Part shown: one piece after another, positions 14,321 through 23,095 of the stretch
Position numbering within the stretch: the stretch's first letter is position 1
Layout of the letters: the number at the start of each line of letters is the position of its first letter
Notes under the pieces: model-generated
What the model was told of the DNA's origin: nothing
Databases searched by the model: none
Seen by the model: only the letters and a program-made list of their open reading frames with translations
Assembly: GCA_947630185.1 (NCBI GenBank)
Contig: CANRGT010000002.1
Location: 1-45,466 of the forward strand
Reading direction: 5' to 3'
DNA length: 45,466 nt
Source: an uncultured Clostridia bacterium
GTDB taxonomy: Bacteria; Bacillota; Clostridia; TANB77; CAG-508
Position numbers and translations under genes: made by a program

Positions 14321-15448
14321 TTAGTCTTTTAAAATTGTTTTACAAATTTCTGCAGTTGAATTTTTACGAGCAAGTTTTTTTGCATTTTCTTTCATTTTTA
14401 ATAAATTTTCTTCAGAACTAAAGAAGTTAGTAATCACCTCTTCCATATTATCTTTATTTTTTAGCCATACACCAACACCATTTTTTTCTAGAAATTCTGC
14501 ATTTTCCTCCTCTTGACCAGGAATTGGATTAATAATAATCATTGGAAGCTCAGATGCTAAACTTTCAGTAGTAGTAAGCCCGCCTGGTTTAGTAACCACA
14601 CAACAAGCAATATGCATAAGTTCAGGCACTTTATCTGTAAAGCCTAAAATTCTAACTCTATTTTCTGCAAGATAATTTGAAACTAATTCTTCAAAAGCTT
14701 GTTTCATAATTTCATTCTTTCCGCTAACTGCAACGATTTGATAATTTGGAAGTTTTTCTAGTAAAATCCTTAAAACTTGTACGGTTCTATCTTTTCCAAG
14801 GCCAAATTCTCCGCCACCAAAAAATAGAATAACTTTTTTATTAATATCTAAATTAAACGACTCAAAAATTTCTTCCTTTTTAAATTCATTTAAAAATCTA
14901 GAAGACATAGGAATTCCAGTAACATATATTTTTTCTTCTGGCACTCCATATTTTACAATATCTTGCTTCATAAGCTCATTAGAAACAAAGAAAGCATTTG
15001 TATTTTCATGACCTATAAGCCATTGCTTGTGCATTGCAAAATCAGTCATAATAGTAGCAAGATAGCAATTTAATTTTCCTTTTCTTTTTAAATAGTTTAC
15101 CATTTGGCTACTAAAAGGGTGTGTAGAAATAATATAATCTGGCTTAATTGAGACAATAAATTTATATAATCTACCAGCCATTAACTTGTTACTATCTTTA
15201 CTAATTTTAGAAAGAACCCCTTTTTGAGAGCCAGAATAAAACTTACCCCATAATTTTGGTGCTTTTTTTGCCATTTCACGATAAGCACCAGTAGTTAATT
15301 TATCTATAGTTTTATTTATTATTTTCATGCAATCTGTCATTTCAACTTCAAAATCTTTATAATTTTCTTCTATATGTTGTTTAATAGATTTAGCAGCTGA
15401 TAAATGTCCACCACCATATGATGCATAAAAAATTAATACTTTTTTCAT
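14321..15448 (-). CDS. UgtP/MGDG-synthase-like glycolipid glycosyltransferase
   Basis: A 375-residue GT-B glycosyltransferase. The N-terminal MGDG-synthase domain has the glycine loop SYGGGHLSAAKSI (10-22). The C-terminal GT28-type nucleotide-sugar site reads CCVVTKPGGLTTTESLASE then PIPGQEEENAEF. UgtP-type enzymes add glucose from UDP-glucose to diacylglycerol at the inner membrane face, making glycolipids and lipoteichoic-acid anchors. The upstream UDPGP and PgcA genes could supply UDP-glucose. GAGGGAA lies before the ATG. The sugar (Glc or Gal) and the number added cannot be read from sequence. Confidence 0.88.
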   Translation of the reverse strand: MKKVLIFYASYGGGHLSAAKSIKQHIEENYKDFEVEMTDCMKIINKTIDKLTTGAYREMAKKAPKLWGKFYSGSQKGVLSKISKDSNKLMAGRLYKFIVSIKPDYIISTHPFSSQMVNYLKRKGKLNCYLATIMTDFAMHKQWLIGHENTNAFFVSNELMKQDIVKYGVPEEKIYVTGIPMSSRFLNEFKKEEIFESFNLDINKKVILFFGGGEFGLGKDRTVQVLRILLEKLPNYQIVAVSGKNEIMKQAFEELVSNYLAENRVRILGFTDKVPELMHIACCVVTKPGGLTTTESLASELPMIIINPIPGQEEENAEFLEKNGVGVWLKNKDNMEEVITNFFSSEENLLKMKENAKKLARKNSTAEICKTILKD

Positions 15449-15597
15449 ATAAAATGTTCCCTCGTATAATATGTTTATAAGGTTTATTTAATATAAATTT
15501 TATAAACATATTCTTTCCTTTATTATGTGAGTATTGTATCATAATTTAAATATTTAAAAAAGTATTTTTACTTATTTTATATATTAAATATATTTTC

Positions 15598-15644
15598 AAA
15601 ATGTCTTTAATTATACAAAATATATACTTTATAGAAAGACATTT
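15598..15644 (-). promoter_or_regulatory. Inverted repeat around a TATAAT box upstream of the glycosyltransferase gene
   Basis: AAATGTCTTT (15599-15608) is exactly reverse-complemented at 15635-15644. The 26-base centre holds a minus-strand TATAAT with a poor -35. A third half-site (GACATTTT) follows directly. This could be an operator-bearing promoter about 150 bases before the gene; both assignments are tentative. Confidence 0.4.
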
Positions 15645-15675
15645 GACATTTTAATTTTTTAATAATAAAAAGTAA

Positions 15676-15701
15676 AAGAGCTAGCTTTTTTGCTAGCTCT
15701 T
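15676..15701 (-). terminator. Terminator of the orphan gene
   Basis: AAGAGCTAGC (15676-15685) pairs perfectly with GCTAGCTCTT (15692-15701). On the minus strand it runs into TTTACTTTTTATT. Further hairpins (CCTTAAATATTTAAGG at 15729-15744; ACTCT..AGAGT nearby) lie between it and the gene end. Confidence 0.7.
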
Positions 15702-15753
15702 AAGTCACTCCCTTGAAGATGACTTCCTTAAATATTTAAGGTTACTTAACTCT

Positions 15754-16191
15754 TTACTTTTTATAAAAGTAGAGTTTAACGTCAACGCCGGTATCACAGA
15801 TGCATACAAAGTAGCGATCATCAGAGATGCATTTGTACCATCTGTCAGGAACACTCAAAATGATTTCGGTAATTTGCGGCCTGATATGTATATCCTTACA
15901 TACGATAGGCCTTCCGACGTCCGGATACTTGCATTCCGGAATCATCTCGGAAAGGGTTTTTGCAACCTCCAAGCCAAGCTCGCTGTGAGTATATGCAAGA
16001 GCATCTACGACATAAGAATGGTCTTTACCATGACGGTGAGAATCATCAAGGTAGACCATAAAGGCAGTACGGTCGCCGAAAAACATTCTAGTTTCAGACC
16101 ATTTTTCAGGGGCCTTTCTGTAAATGTTGACTTTGGAAAATGCGTTGTATGGGCAATAGCCCAGATTTTCATATTTTGCCATTTTTGCCAT
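15754..16191 (-). CDS. Orphan 145-residue protein, GC-rich relative to neighbours
   Basis: I do not recognise this protein. It is soluble, with six cysteines (one at 13, a CIC pair near the C-terminus), several histidines and a charged middle (YLDDSHRHGKDHSYVVDAL). AAGGAGG lies nine bases before the start, a consensus promoter is upstream and a perfect terminator downstream, so it is a complete single-gene unit. Base use differs sharply from the window: two 60-base lines inside the gene count 45% and 48% G+C, against well under 30% in neighbouring genes. Codons such as GCC, GTC and ATC are frequent. This points to recent horizontal arrival. Confidence 0.78.
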   Translation of the reverse strand: MAKMAKYENLGYCPYNAFSKVNIYRKAPEKWSETRMFFGDRTAFMVYLDDSHRHGKDHSYVVDALAYTHSELGLEVAKTLSEMIPECKYPDVGRPIVCKDIHIRPQITEIILSVPDRWYKCISDDRYFVCICDTGVDVKLYFYKK

Positions 16192-16257
16192 ATATTTTGT
16201 CCTCCTTAAAATGTATTTTTATGGCTTCAAGGGATTAAGTATAAAACTTATAATGGC

Positions 16258-16286
16258 ATTATACTAAATTTTTGAAGCAAAGTCAA
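16258..16286 (-). promoter_or_regulatory. Promoter of the orphan gene
   Basis: On the minus strand TTGACT (16286-16281) and TATAAT (16263-16258) with a 17-base spacer. This gives a leader of about 60 bases before the start at 16191. The rest of the gap to sleB (16287-16555) is AT-rich and shows nothing I can assign. Confidence 0.7.
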
Positions 16287-16555
16287 TTTTATGTAAATTT
16301 TATACACTTTATTTAAAAAAATATTGTATTCATGTAAATTTTCAATTTCGCTTATATGTATTGTTCATATTGATAATTATTAAAAATTAATTTCCAAATT
16401 TATTATTAAATGTATAAATTAACAAAAAAAGAACAAAATAGAAAATAAACAATTAAAAATATTTAAAATATTTAAAATATTTGGACTGATTTTTTTTAAA
16501 AGTTTATAGGCAGAACTTTAATTAAAAACCTAAATATATTATAAGGAATTTAAAA

Positions 16556-17023
16556 ATGAAAAAAATATTATACACAATATTATTTATAAGCTTAATTTCA
16601 ATAATTGCATATTTTAGTTTTCTAGTATTTTCACAAGAAAATAAAGCTGCATCCAATAAAGGTGGAACATCAGATGTGCAATTACTTGCAAGAGCAATAA
16701 ATGGAGAGGCAAGAGGAGAGCCATATGAAGGGCAAGTTGCAGTTGGTGCAGTTATTCTAAATCGTGTGGCACACTCTAGTTTTCCAAACACAATAGCAGG
16801 TGTAATTTATCAATCAGGTGCATTTACTGCCGTTGCAGATGGACAAATAAATGTACCAATAGATGAAAGTTCATCAGTAGTAAAGGCTGCCCAAGATGCA
16901 CTAAATGGCTGGGACCCAACAGGAGGGGCAATTTACTATTTTAACCCAGACACAGCTACAAATAAATGGATTTGGTCAAGACCACTTGTTAAAACTATTG
17001 GAAAACACAGATTTTGCAAATGA
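16556..17023 (+). CDS. sleB: Spore cortex-lytic cell wall hydrolase SleB
   Basis: SleB is a lytic transglycosylase that degrades cortex muramic-lactam peptidoglycan during germination. The product (155 residues) is an N-terminal membrane or signal segment (about 4-22) followed directly by the catalytic domain: LLARAINGEARGEPYEGQV with the catalytic glutamate in GEARGE, then VAVGAVILNRV and the YYFNPDTATNKW segment. The N-terminal peptidoglycan-binding domain of Bacillus SleB is absent, so it is a short form. AAGGA precedes the ATG. ypeB, the partner needed for SleB stability, follows after 40 bases. Confidence 0.9.
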   Translation: MKKILYTILFISLISIIAYFSFLVFSQENKAASNKGGTSDVQLLARAINGEARGEPYEGQVAVGAVILNRVAHSSFPNTIAGVIYQSGAFTAVADGQINVPIDESSSVVKAAQDALNGWDPTGGAIYYFNPDTATNKWIWSRPLVKTIGKHRFCK

Positions 17024-17063
17024 AATTTAAGAATAAAGAATTAAATCGAAAGGAATAAAAATA

Positions 17064-18455
17064 ATGGGAACAATTACGAATAAATTAAAAGATTGGAAAA
17101 ATAGGCTTCAAGATAGACATATGCTTAGTATTATTGTCGTTCTATTTGCAATAATTATTGCATTAGGAGTATGGATTTATCAAAAACAAACCGAATATAG
17201 ACAAGCTTCAGAAAACCAATATAATATGGCATTTTTTGAATTAGTAGATTATGTACAAAATGTAGAAACGTATTTAGCAAAATCTCTTATATCAAGCACA
17301 CCAGAACATGGAGCAGAAACCTTAACAAATGTATGGAGAGAAGCAAACTTAGCACAGGTATATTTATCTAGACTTCCAATTGAAAGCGTAGAATTAGAAA
17401 AAACAGCTAAATTCTTAAACCAAGTAAGTGATTATAGCTATGCATTGTCAAGAAAAAATATATATAAAGAAGAATTAACACAGGATGATTTAAATAATTT
17501 AGAACAACTTCATAATTATAGTGTAGAATTAGAAAATACACTAAATCAATTATCTACTGATATGAATGAGGGAAGAATTAGCTGGGGAGAATTAACGAAA
17601 AAGGGAGACAATGTTTTTGCACAAGAAGTTAGTAATATTTCAAAAAGCAGCTTTACTAACTTAGAAGAAAATTTCCATGAATATTCTGGATTAATTTATG
17701 ATGGAGCATTCTCAGAACACATGACATCAGCCACAAAAAAAGGTTTAACTGGAGAAAACATTGATGAAGAAAAGGCAAAAGAAATAGCTAAAAAATTTAT
17801 AGGTGAAGATAAAGCACAAGAAATATCTTCATTAGGGAAATCGGAAAATACAGATATAATAACTTATGATTTTAATGTAAAAGTAAATGGCGAAAAAGAT
17901 GCAAATATGGTAATTTCAATTTCCGAAAAAGGCGGACATGTTGTATTTATGAACTATAACAGAAATATAGAAGCGGAAAGTGTTAGTCAAGAAAGAGCAG
18001 ATGAAATAGGAAAAGAGTTTTTAAATTCACACGGATTTCCTAATATGAAAGAAACATATTATTTAAAACAAGAAGGAATTGTTACAATAAATTATGCCTA
18101 TGAGCAAGATGGAGTAGTAATTTATCCGGATTTGATTAAGTTAAAAGTTGCATTAGATAATGGAGAAATTATGGGAATTGAATGTGGTGGATATTTAAAT
18201 TCTCATGAAAAAAGAGATATAGGAAGTGTAGAAATTTCAAAAGAAAAGGCAAAAGAAAGTTTAAATCCTAAAATAGAAATTTTAAGTGAAAATTTAGCAA
18301 TTATTCCAACCGAATGGAAGTCTGAAGTATTATGTTGGGAATTTAAAGGAAAAGTAAAAGATAATGATTTTCTTGTATATATAAATGCTAAAACTGGAAA
18401 AGAGGAAGACATTTTAGTAATTGTAAATACACCAAATGGAACTCTAACACATTAA
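17064..18455 (+). CDS. ypeB: Germination protein YpeB
   Basis: YpeB is the spore membrane protein that stabilises and localises SleB. The 463-residue product has one N-terminal transmembrane segment (about 20-42), a helical domain with the family pattern ENQYNMAFFELVDYVQNVE and TLTNVWREANLAQVYLSRLP, and C-terminal PepSY-like repeats (DEEKAKEIAKKFIG, SQERADEIGKEFL, SKEKAKESL). Length agrees with the family. It is in an operon-like arrangement with sleB. Confidence 0.93.
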   Translation: MGTITNKLKDWKNRLQDRHMLSIIVVLFAIIIALGVWIYQKQTEYRQASENQYNMAFFELVDYVQNVETYLAKSLISSTPEHGAETLTNVWREANLAQVYLSRLPIESVELEKTAKFLNQVSDYSYALSRKNIYKEELTQDDLNNLEQLHNYSVELENTLNQLSTDMNEGRISWGELTKKGDNVFAQEVSNISKSSFTNLEENFHEYSGLIYDGAFSEHMTSATKKGLTGENIDEEKAKEIAKKFIGEDKAQEISSLGKSENTDIITYDFNVKVNGEKDANMVISISEKGGHVVFMNYNRNIEAESVSQERADEIGKEFLNSHGFPNMKETYYLKQEGIVTINYAYEQDGVVIYPDLIKLKVALDNGEIMGIECGGYLNSHEKRDIGSVEISKEKAKESLNPKIEILSENLAIIPTEWKSEVLCWEFKGKVKDNDFLVYINAKTGKEEDILVIVNTPNGTLTH

Positions 18456-18716
18456 ATAAAAAATAAATATTAAAAATAAAATAAAGAAAAAAATAAAGTA
18501 AATAAATAAAATAATAAAATAAATAAGAATTAAAGAAATGGTAGATAGTAATTAAATATAATTTATTAATTGGAAAAAATTAAAAAATATTTTTTAAAGA
18601 AATGAGCAAAATAATAATGTGAAAATATAAGAGTAGCAAAAAATTAAAAATAGCTAATCAAGTAAGAAAAAATAATTTTCACAAATTAAAAATGTCTGTT
18701 AGGAGGTAATAGAAAT

Positions 18717-18896
18717 ATGTCAAATAACAGAAGAAGCGTAATCTCAGAAAAATTAAAAGAGGAGATTGCTAAAGAATTAGGTGTATATGACCAAGTTAAA
18801 CAAGATGGAGGATGGGGAAATGTATCATCTAAAACTTGTGGTAACATGGTAACAAAAGCAATTGAAATAGCAAATAGAACTGCTGAAAATAGCTAA
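18717..18896 (+). CDS. Alpha/beta-type small acid-soluble spore protein
   Basis: A 59-residue SASP, the protein that coats and protects spore DNA and feeds outgrowth after germination. It shows the family's two helices: LKEEIAKELGVYDQVKQDGG and GNMVTKAIEIANRTAEN, joined by a glycine-rich turn. Like other clostridial short SASPs it starts MSNNRRSVISEK. AGGAGGT lies nine bases before the ATG and a strong terminator follows. It is a single gene after ypeB. Confidence 0.88.
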   Translation: MSNNRRSVISEKLKEEIAKELGVYDQVKQDGGWGNVSSKTCGNMVTKAIEIANRTAENS

Positions 18897-18917
18897 AGAT
18901 TATATGTCCTATTAAAA

Positions 18918-18954
18918 ATATAGTGGATTAAATAAAATTCACTATATTTTTTTA
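18918..18954 (+). terminator. Terminator after the SASP gene
   Basis: ATATAGTG (18918-18925) pairs with CACTATAT (18940-18947), followed by TTTTTTT. Confidence 0.8.
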
Positions 18955-20047
18955 TATTTATTTATTTATTTTTTATAAAAATAAACTATTTATAATTAAA
19001 ACAAATAATAAATATATTAAATATACATTTTATATGATTATATATTAAAACTAGAATTGTCAAAAAAACAACAATATAATTATAGGTATATAATTGATAA
19101 TGAGTTAATAAAAATGATTAAGAATCTAAAAAGATTAGAATATTTTCGAAAAAGAGTGTAAAAAAAGAAAAAAAGAAACCTAAAATTGTATCGGAATAAG
19201 GAAATGTTAAAATTGGAGAGAAAAAATTCAAAATCATTAAACAAGGTTACATAAGAATATATAAAATAAGAAGAGAAAGTTAAATAAAAATATATTTATG
19301 AAAAAAATAAAGATAATTGACGATTTGACAAAAATAATTTTATTATCATAATATAAAAAAATAATGCACAAAAACTATTTGCAAATATAATTTTATAAAA
19401 CTATTTAATAATTTTTTATATTATTATAATAATAAAACTATAAAATAATTATTATCAAAAATAAAAAATAAAATAATAAAAAAATTATGTACTATTTTTT
19501 ATTTAATATTTTATAATTATTTTATTTAAAAATTAAAAATACAAATATATTTATAAAAAACAATAAAATTATTTATAATATTATTATAATATAAAAATAT
19601 AAATTAATTAATTGTTTATAAAATTTAAAACTATAATAAAAAGTTAATAATTTTTTTATTAAAAAACCAAAAAACTAAAATACAAAGTCTAAATAAAAAA
19701 GTGGTGAATTATATTACTAAATACTATAAAGCAATAATGTCAAAAAGGCAGATACTTTTTAAAGATAAAAAATACCGATCTAATATATAAAATGTTGAAA
19801 GATTAGATAATATATGTAAAAAATGAGATAAGGTATTAAAATTATTCATAAAAAGACAGAAAATATATGAAAAAAACACTATGGAAATAAGGAAATTCAT
19901 AAAAATTGAAAAAATGAAAAAAATAAAACATAAAGTATACATAATACTAGGAAGAGCGTAGAAAAAATGAAACTAGGATTTGATTCTAAAGTTTGAACTA
20001 CTAAAAACTTGAAAAAATATGGCAAATTGACAAAACTAAAGAAAAGA
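18955..20047. other. Gene-free, extremely AT-rich stretch between convergent genes
   Basis: About 1.1 kb without a credible gene, far longer than any other gap here. Long runs use only A and T. Two parts look less random. At 19096-19290, runs such as IKMIKNLKRLEYFRKRV are broken by stops. At 19730-19975, runs such as SKRQILFKDKKYRSNI and DKVLKLFIKRQKIYEKN are also broken by stops. These may be decayed coding sequence, but the AT bias alone can produce such Lys/Ile/Asn runs. A minus-strand frame at 19724-19942 lacks a ribosome site and is not accepted. Confidence 0.45.
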
Positions 20048-20087
20048 AAAAAACTATCTTTAAAATGTATTTTAAGATAGTTTTTTT
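20048..20087. terminator. Bidirectional terminator at the convergent junction
   Basis: AAACTATCTT and AAGATAGTTT flank a shorter inner TAAAA/TTTTA pairing, with A-runs on the left and T-runs on the right. It can stop transcription from either side, including ddl on the minus strand. Confidence 0.75.
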
Positions 20088-20228
20088 CTTTATAATTATT
20101 TTTTATTTTTTATTTTATATTTATTCTTCTATTTTATTTTAATTAAACAATATTTATTTTATTATATTATTTTTTATTATATTATTTAATATATAATATA
20201 TTTTTTTATTTAATTAAGTTTTTATAAT

Positions 20229-21440
20229 TTATGCTAATTTCATTTTTGATCCAGTTTTAAATCCATTAGTAGAATATCCAGCTAAAATATTACTATCAAA
20301 AGAATATGTAATATTTTTTTCTTCACGCTCTCTTTTTAAACTTAATTCAATTAATTTATCTAATAAATCTGGATATGCTAAATTTGTTGCTTTCCATAAG
20401 TGGAAAGAAAGTGAGCCTGGAATGGTATTAATTTCATTTACGTATATTTCATCAGAATCTTGATCAATTAAATAGTCAATACGTGAAACGCCAGAGCATC
20501 CTAAAGCTTGGAAGGTTTTTACACTTAATTCTTGAATTTTACTTTTTTGTTCTGGAGTAATTTCAGCAGGAAGTTTTAAAACACCAGCATTCATAGATTT
20601 AGTGTCTGATTTACTTCCACCTAGTTTTTTCCCTCCTGATAAATATTTATCTTGGAAACTTAATATTTCATCTGTTTTAACAGGTTCCTCGCATTCAGAA
20701 GCTTGTGCATTTTCCCAATCACCTAAAACAGAGCAGTTTACTTCTTTTAAATTTTTAATAGCTTTTTCAACCATAATCTTTTTAGCGTAACCAAAAGCAT
20801 CTTCTATAGCTTTTTCTAATTGCTCATGTGTTTGTGCTATTTCAATACCAACACTAGAGCCTAAGTTAGCAGGTTTTACAATTACAGGATAAGGAATATC
20901 TTTTTCTATATCTTCTAAAATATTATTTATACTTGTATTGTAATCCTCTAAAGTAAAGGTTTTACAGTCAAGTACAGGAATACCTTTTTCTTTTAAAATA
21001 TATTTAAAAATTGCTTTATCCATTCCACAAGCAGATGATGTAACATCACATCCAACATAAGGAAGATTGAACATTTTTAAATATCCTTGTAAAGTACCAT
21101 CTTCAACGTTAGTTCCATGAACAATTGGAAATGCAATATCTATGTAATCATATATAGAATTTTCAAATACTTTTTTGTTACATCTAAGCAAGCATACTTT
21201 TTCATCTATTTGAGCAAGTGTAACTTGAAAGCTACTTTTAATTAGTTCGTCTATATTTTTATAGTTCTTAATATCTCCAACTAATTCTCCACAGTACATT
21301 TTATTATCTTTTGTAATATAAATAGGAATTATATCATATTTTTCCTTATTCATATTTTCTACCGCTTGAAGGGCTGTAATAATAGAAACTTCATGTTCTA
21401 CACTTTTTCCTCCGAAAAAAACACCAACTTTAATTTTCAT
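20229..21440 (-). CDS. ddl: D-alanine--D-alanine (D-Ala-D-X) ligase
   Basis: Ddl joins two D-Ala molecules with ATP to form the peptidoglycan dipeptide. ATP-grasp features: GGKSVEHEVSIITAL (10-24) with the substrate-binding glutamate at 15, VIVKPANLGSSVGI (187-199), and the magnesium-binding NEINTIPGSL near the C-terminus. In the omega loop the sequence is ILSFQDKYLSGG (259-270). The position aligned with E. coli DdlB Tyr216 appears to be Phe262, a change known from D-Ala-D-lactate ligases. The start at 21440 is chosen because GGAGGT lies four bases upstream; the in-frame ATG at 21452 overlaps that site. It is the last gene of a hydrolase-murF-ddl cluster. Confidence 0.92.
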   Translation of the reverse strand: MKIKVGVFFGGKSVEHEVSIITALQAVENMNKEKYDIIPIYITKDNKMYCGELVGDIKNYKNIDELIKSSFQVTLAQIDEKVCLLRCNKKVFENSIYDYIDIAFPIVHGTNVEDGTLQGYLKMFNLPYVGCDVTSSACGMDKAIFKYILKEKGIPVLDCKTFTLEDYNTSINNILEDIEKDIPYPVIVKPANLGSSVGIEIAQTHEQLEKAIEDAFGYAKKIMVEKAIKNLKEVNCSVLGDWENAQASECEEPVKTDEILSFQDKYLSGGKKLGGSKSDTKSMNAGVLKLPAEITPEQKSKIQELSVKTFQALGCSGVSRIDYLIDQDSDEIYVNEINTIPGSLSFHLWKATNLAYPDLLDKLIELSLKREREEKNITYSFDSNILAGYSTNGFKTGSKMKLA

Positions 21441-21494
21441 ATTTACCTCCATTTCGTCGCTTTAATTTAAGTGACATGAAAAATTTAAAATTTT

Positions 21495-21523
21495 TTTGTA
21501 TTATTTTACTATTTAAATGTCAA
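21495..21523 (-). promoter_or_regulatory. Possible internal promoter for ddl
   Basis: On the minus strand TTGACA (21523-21518) and TACAAA (21500-21495) are 17 bases apart in the 110-base gap between murF and ddl. The -35 is perfect and the -10 weak. ddl may be read both from here and through murF. Confidence 0.4.
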
Positions 21524-21550
21524 AAAATTTATTTAAGATTAAAAATAATT

Positions 21551-23095
21551 TTAATTATAATTATCTGGCAAGTCGTTTTCTAATAAAACAGTTATATTAC
21601 CAGTAACATTTAAAGTAGAAATTTTCTTCATAGCTTCATTTGGCGAGTTAACTTTAAAAATTTTATTTTCATCAAAATTTTTAGATTTAACTCCTTCAAA
21701 TATAGAGTTAGAATGTTCTCCTACTAAAAATATATAATCACAAATATTGGTCATATATTGTCCTAGCTCATAATTGTATTTTTCTTCATTACTTCCAAGT
21801 TCAATCAATCCAGGTGTAACAACAATTTTAGTTCCTTCAAATTCTCCTAAAGTATCTAAAGCAGATTTTGAACTAATAGGGTTTGCATTATAAGTATCAT
21901 CAATAATTGCAAAATTGCTAGATGGAGTCAATAGTTGAAGTCTATGCTCTACGCCTTTTATTTCTCTTACTCGTGGTACTAAATTTTTAAAAGGAATTCC
22001 TAAAAAGTTAGCAACAGCAAGCCCTGCCGTAATATTTACAATATTATGCTTTCCAATTAATTTGGTAGTAAAATTTGTTTCCTTCTTTTCCTTATCTAAA
22101 ATATTAAAAGATAATCCTTTTGAAGAAGAAACTAAATTATATGCATTATAATCTAAATCTTTATTATTAATACCATAAGAAATAATATTTAATCCATTTT
22201 TATCATGTGCTGCAATATATTCATTATCATAATTTAAAAATACAGTTCCATTATTTTCTTTTACAGAATCTGCTAATTCAAATTTAGTTTTTATAATATT
22301 ATCAATGCTTTTAAAGCTCTCTAAATGCTGAGGTCCAATAGAAGTAATAACACCATATTTAGGTTTAACAATATCACAAATTTCTTTTATTTCACCTACA
22401 TGAGTAGCACCCATTTCACAAATGAAAATTTGATGTGTTGATTTTAAATTTTCTCTAATTGTTTTTACAACACCCATAGTAGTATTATAATTTTTTGGTG
22501 TAGCTAAAACTTCATATTTAGCAGATAAAATTTTCTCTAAAAAGTTCTTAACACTAGTTTTTCCATAGCTTCCAGTAACCCCTATTACTGTTAGATTAGG
22601 CATATCTTTTAATATTTTTTTTGCTTCATTTATGTATTTTTGTCTAATTAAATGCTCCATAGGATGATTTATAAAATTTATTATCATATATATAAATATG
22701 ATAGAAATATTTAATATGCATAATTTTAAAACTAAATAATTACTAATTCCACCTATTATCAAAACAATAGCTGATAGGATGAACTGAACTACAAACATTC
22801 TAATTACTCTATTTGTTGCTTTAAATGAAATTTTTGCTTTTCCTCTTGGAAAATTGTATATTATAGAGCAAGCTAAAATTATTATTGCTAAAATCTTAGT
22901 TATTATATTATCAAATATAAGTAAAAGTGCTGGTAATAAAGCAAAAATAACTTGAATTATTATTTTCTTTATATTAGTATGCATCCAATGAAGGTGTGAT
23001 TTAAAAAGGTATGAATTTAATTGGAACATATGCATATGAAAATAAGAAAGTAATCCTAAGTTAATTAAATATTCTAATAAAATGACTGCTATCAT
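21551..23095 (-). CDS. murF: Membrane-anchored MurF-type ligase
   Basis: MurF adds D-Ala-D-Ala to UDP-MurNAc-tripeptide. The Mur ligase part begins near residue 165, with P-loop GVTGSYGKTS (172-181), NYNTTMGV, the carbamylated-lysine and magnesium region CEMGATHVGEIKEI, IGPQHLESF, and a C-terminal domain with DDTYNANP and GLIELG. Unlike ordinary MurF, the first 145 residues form about five hydrophobic helices (near 1-18, 44-61, 64-80, 100-118, 120-141), anchoring the enzyme in the membrane. GGAGGT lies before the ATG. The start overlaps the hydrolase stop by 4 bases (ATGA). Adjacent ddl supports the MurF assignment over MurE or MurT. Confidence 0.87.
   Translation of the reverse strand: MIAVILLEYLINLGLLSYFHMHMFQLNSYLFKSHLHWMHTNIKKIIIQVIFALLPALLLIFDNIITKILAIIILACSIIYNFPRGKAKISFKATNRVIRMFVVQFILSAIVLIIGGISNYLVLKLCILNISIIFIYMIINFINHPMEHLIRQKYINEAKKILKDMPNLTVIGVTGSYGKTSVKNFLEKILSAKYEVLATPKNYNTTMGVVKTIRENLKSTHQIFICEMGATHVGEIKEICDIVKPKYGVITSIGPQHLESFKSIDNIIKTKFELADSVKENNGTVFLNYDNEYIAAHDKNGLNIISYGINNKDLDYNAYNLVSSSKGLSFNILDKEKKETNFTTKLIGKHNIVNITAGLAVANFLGIPFKNLVPRVREIKGVEHRLQLLTPSSNFAIIDDTYNANPISSKSALDTLGEFEGTKIVVTPGLIELGSNEEKYNYELGQYMTNICDYIFLVGEHSNSIFEGVKSKNFDENKIFKVNSPNEAMKKISTLNVTGNITVLLENDLPDNYN

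Noticed and set aside
15874-16209. Plus-strand frame of 111 codons opposite the GC-rich orphan gene
   Set aside because: The minus strand has the promoter, ribosome site and terminator; the plus frame has none and opens by chance in GC-richer DNA.
19724-19942. A 72-codon hydrophobic minus-strand frame in the AT-rich desert
   Set aside because: No ribosome site or promoter; its Phe/Ile-rich content is what A-rich sequence gives on the other strand.
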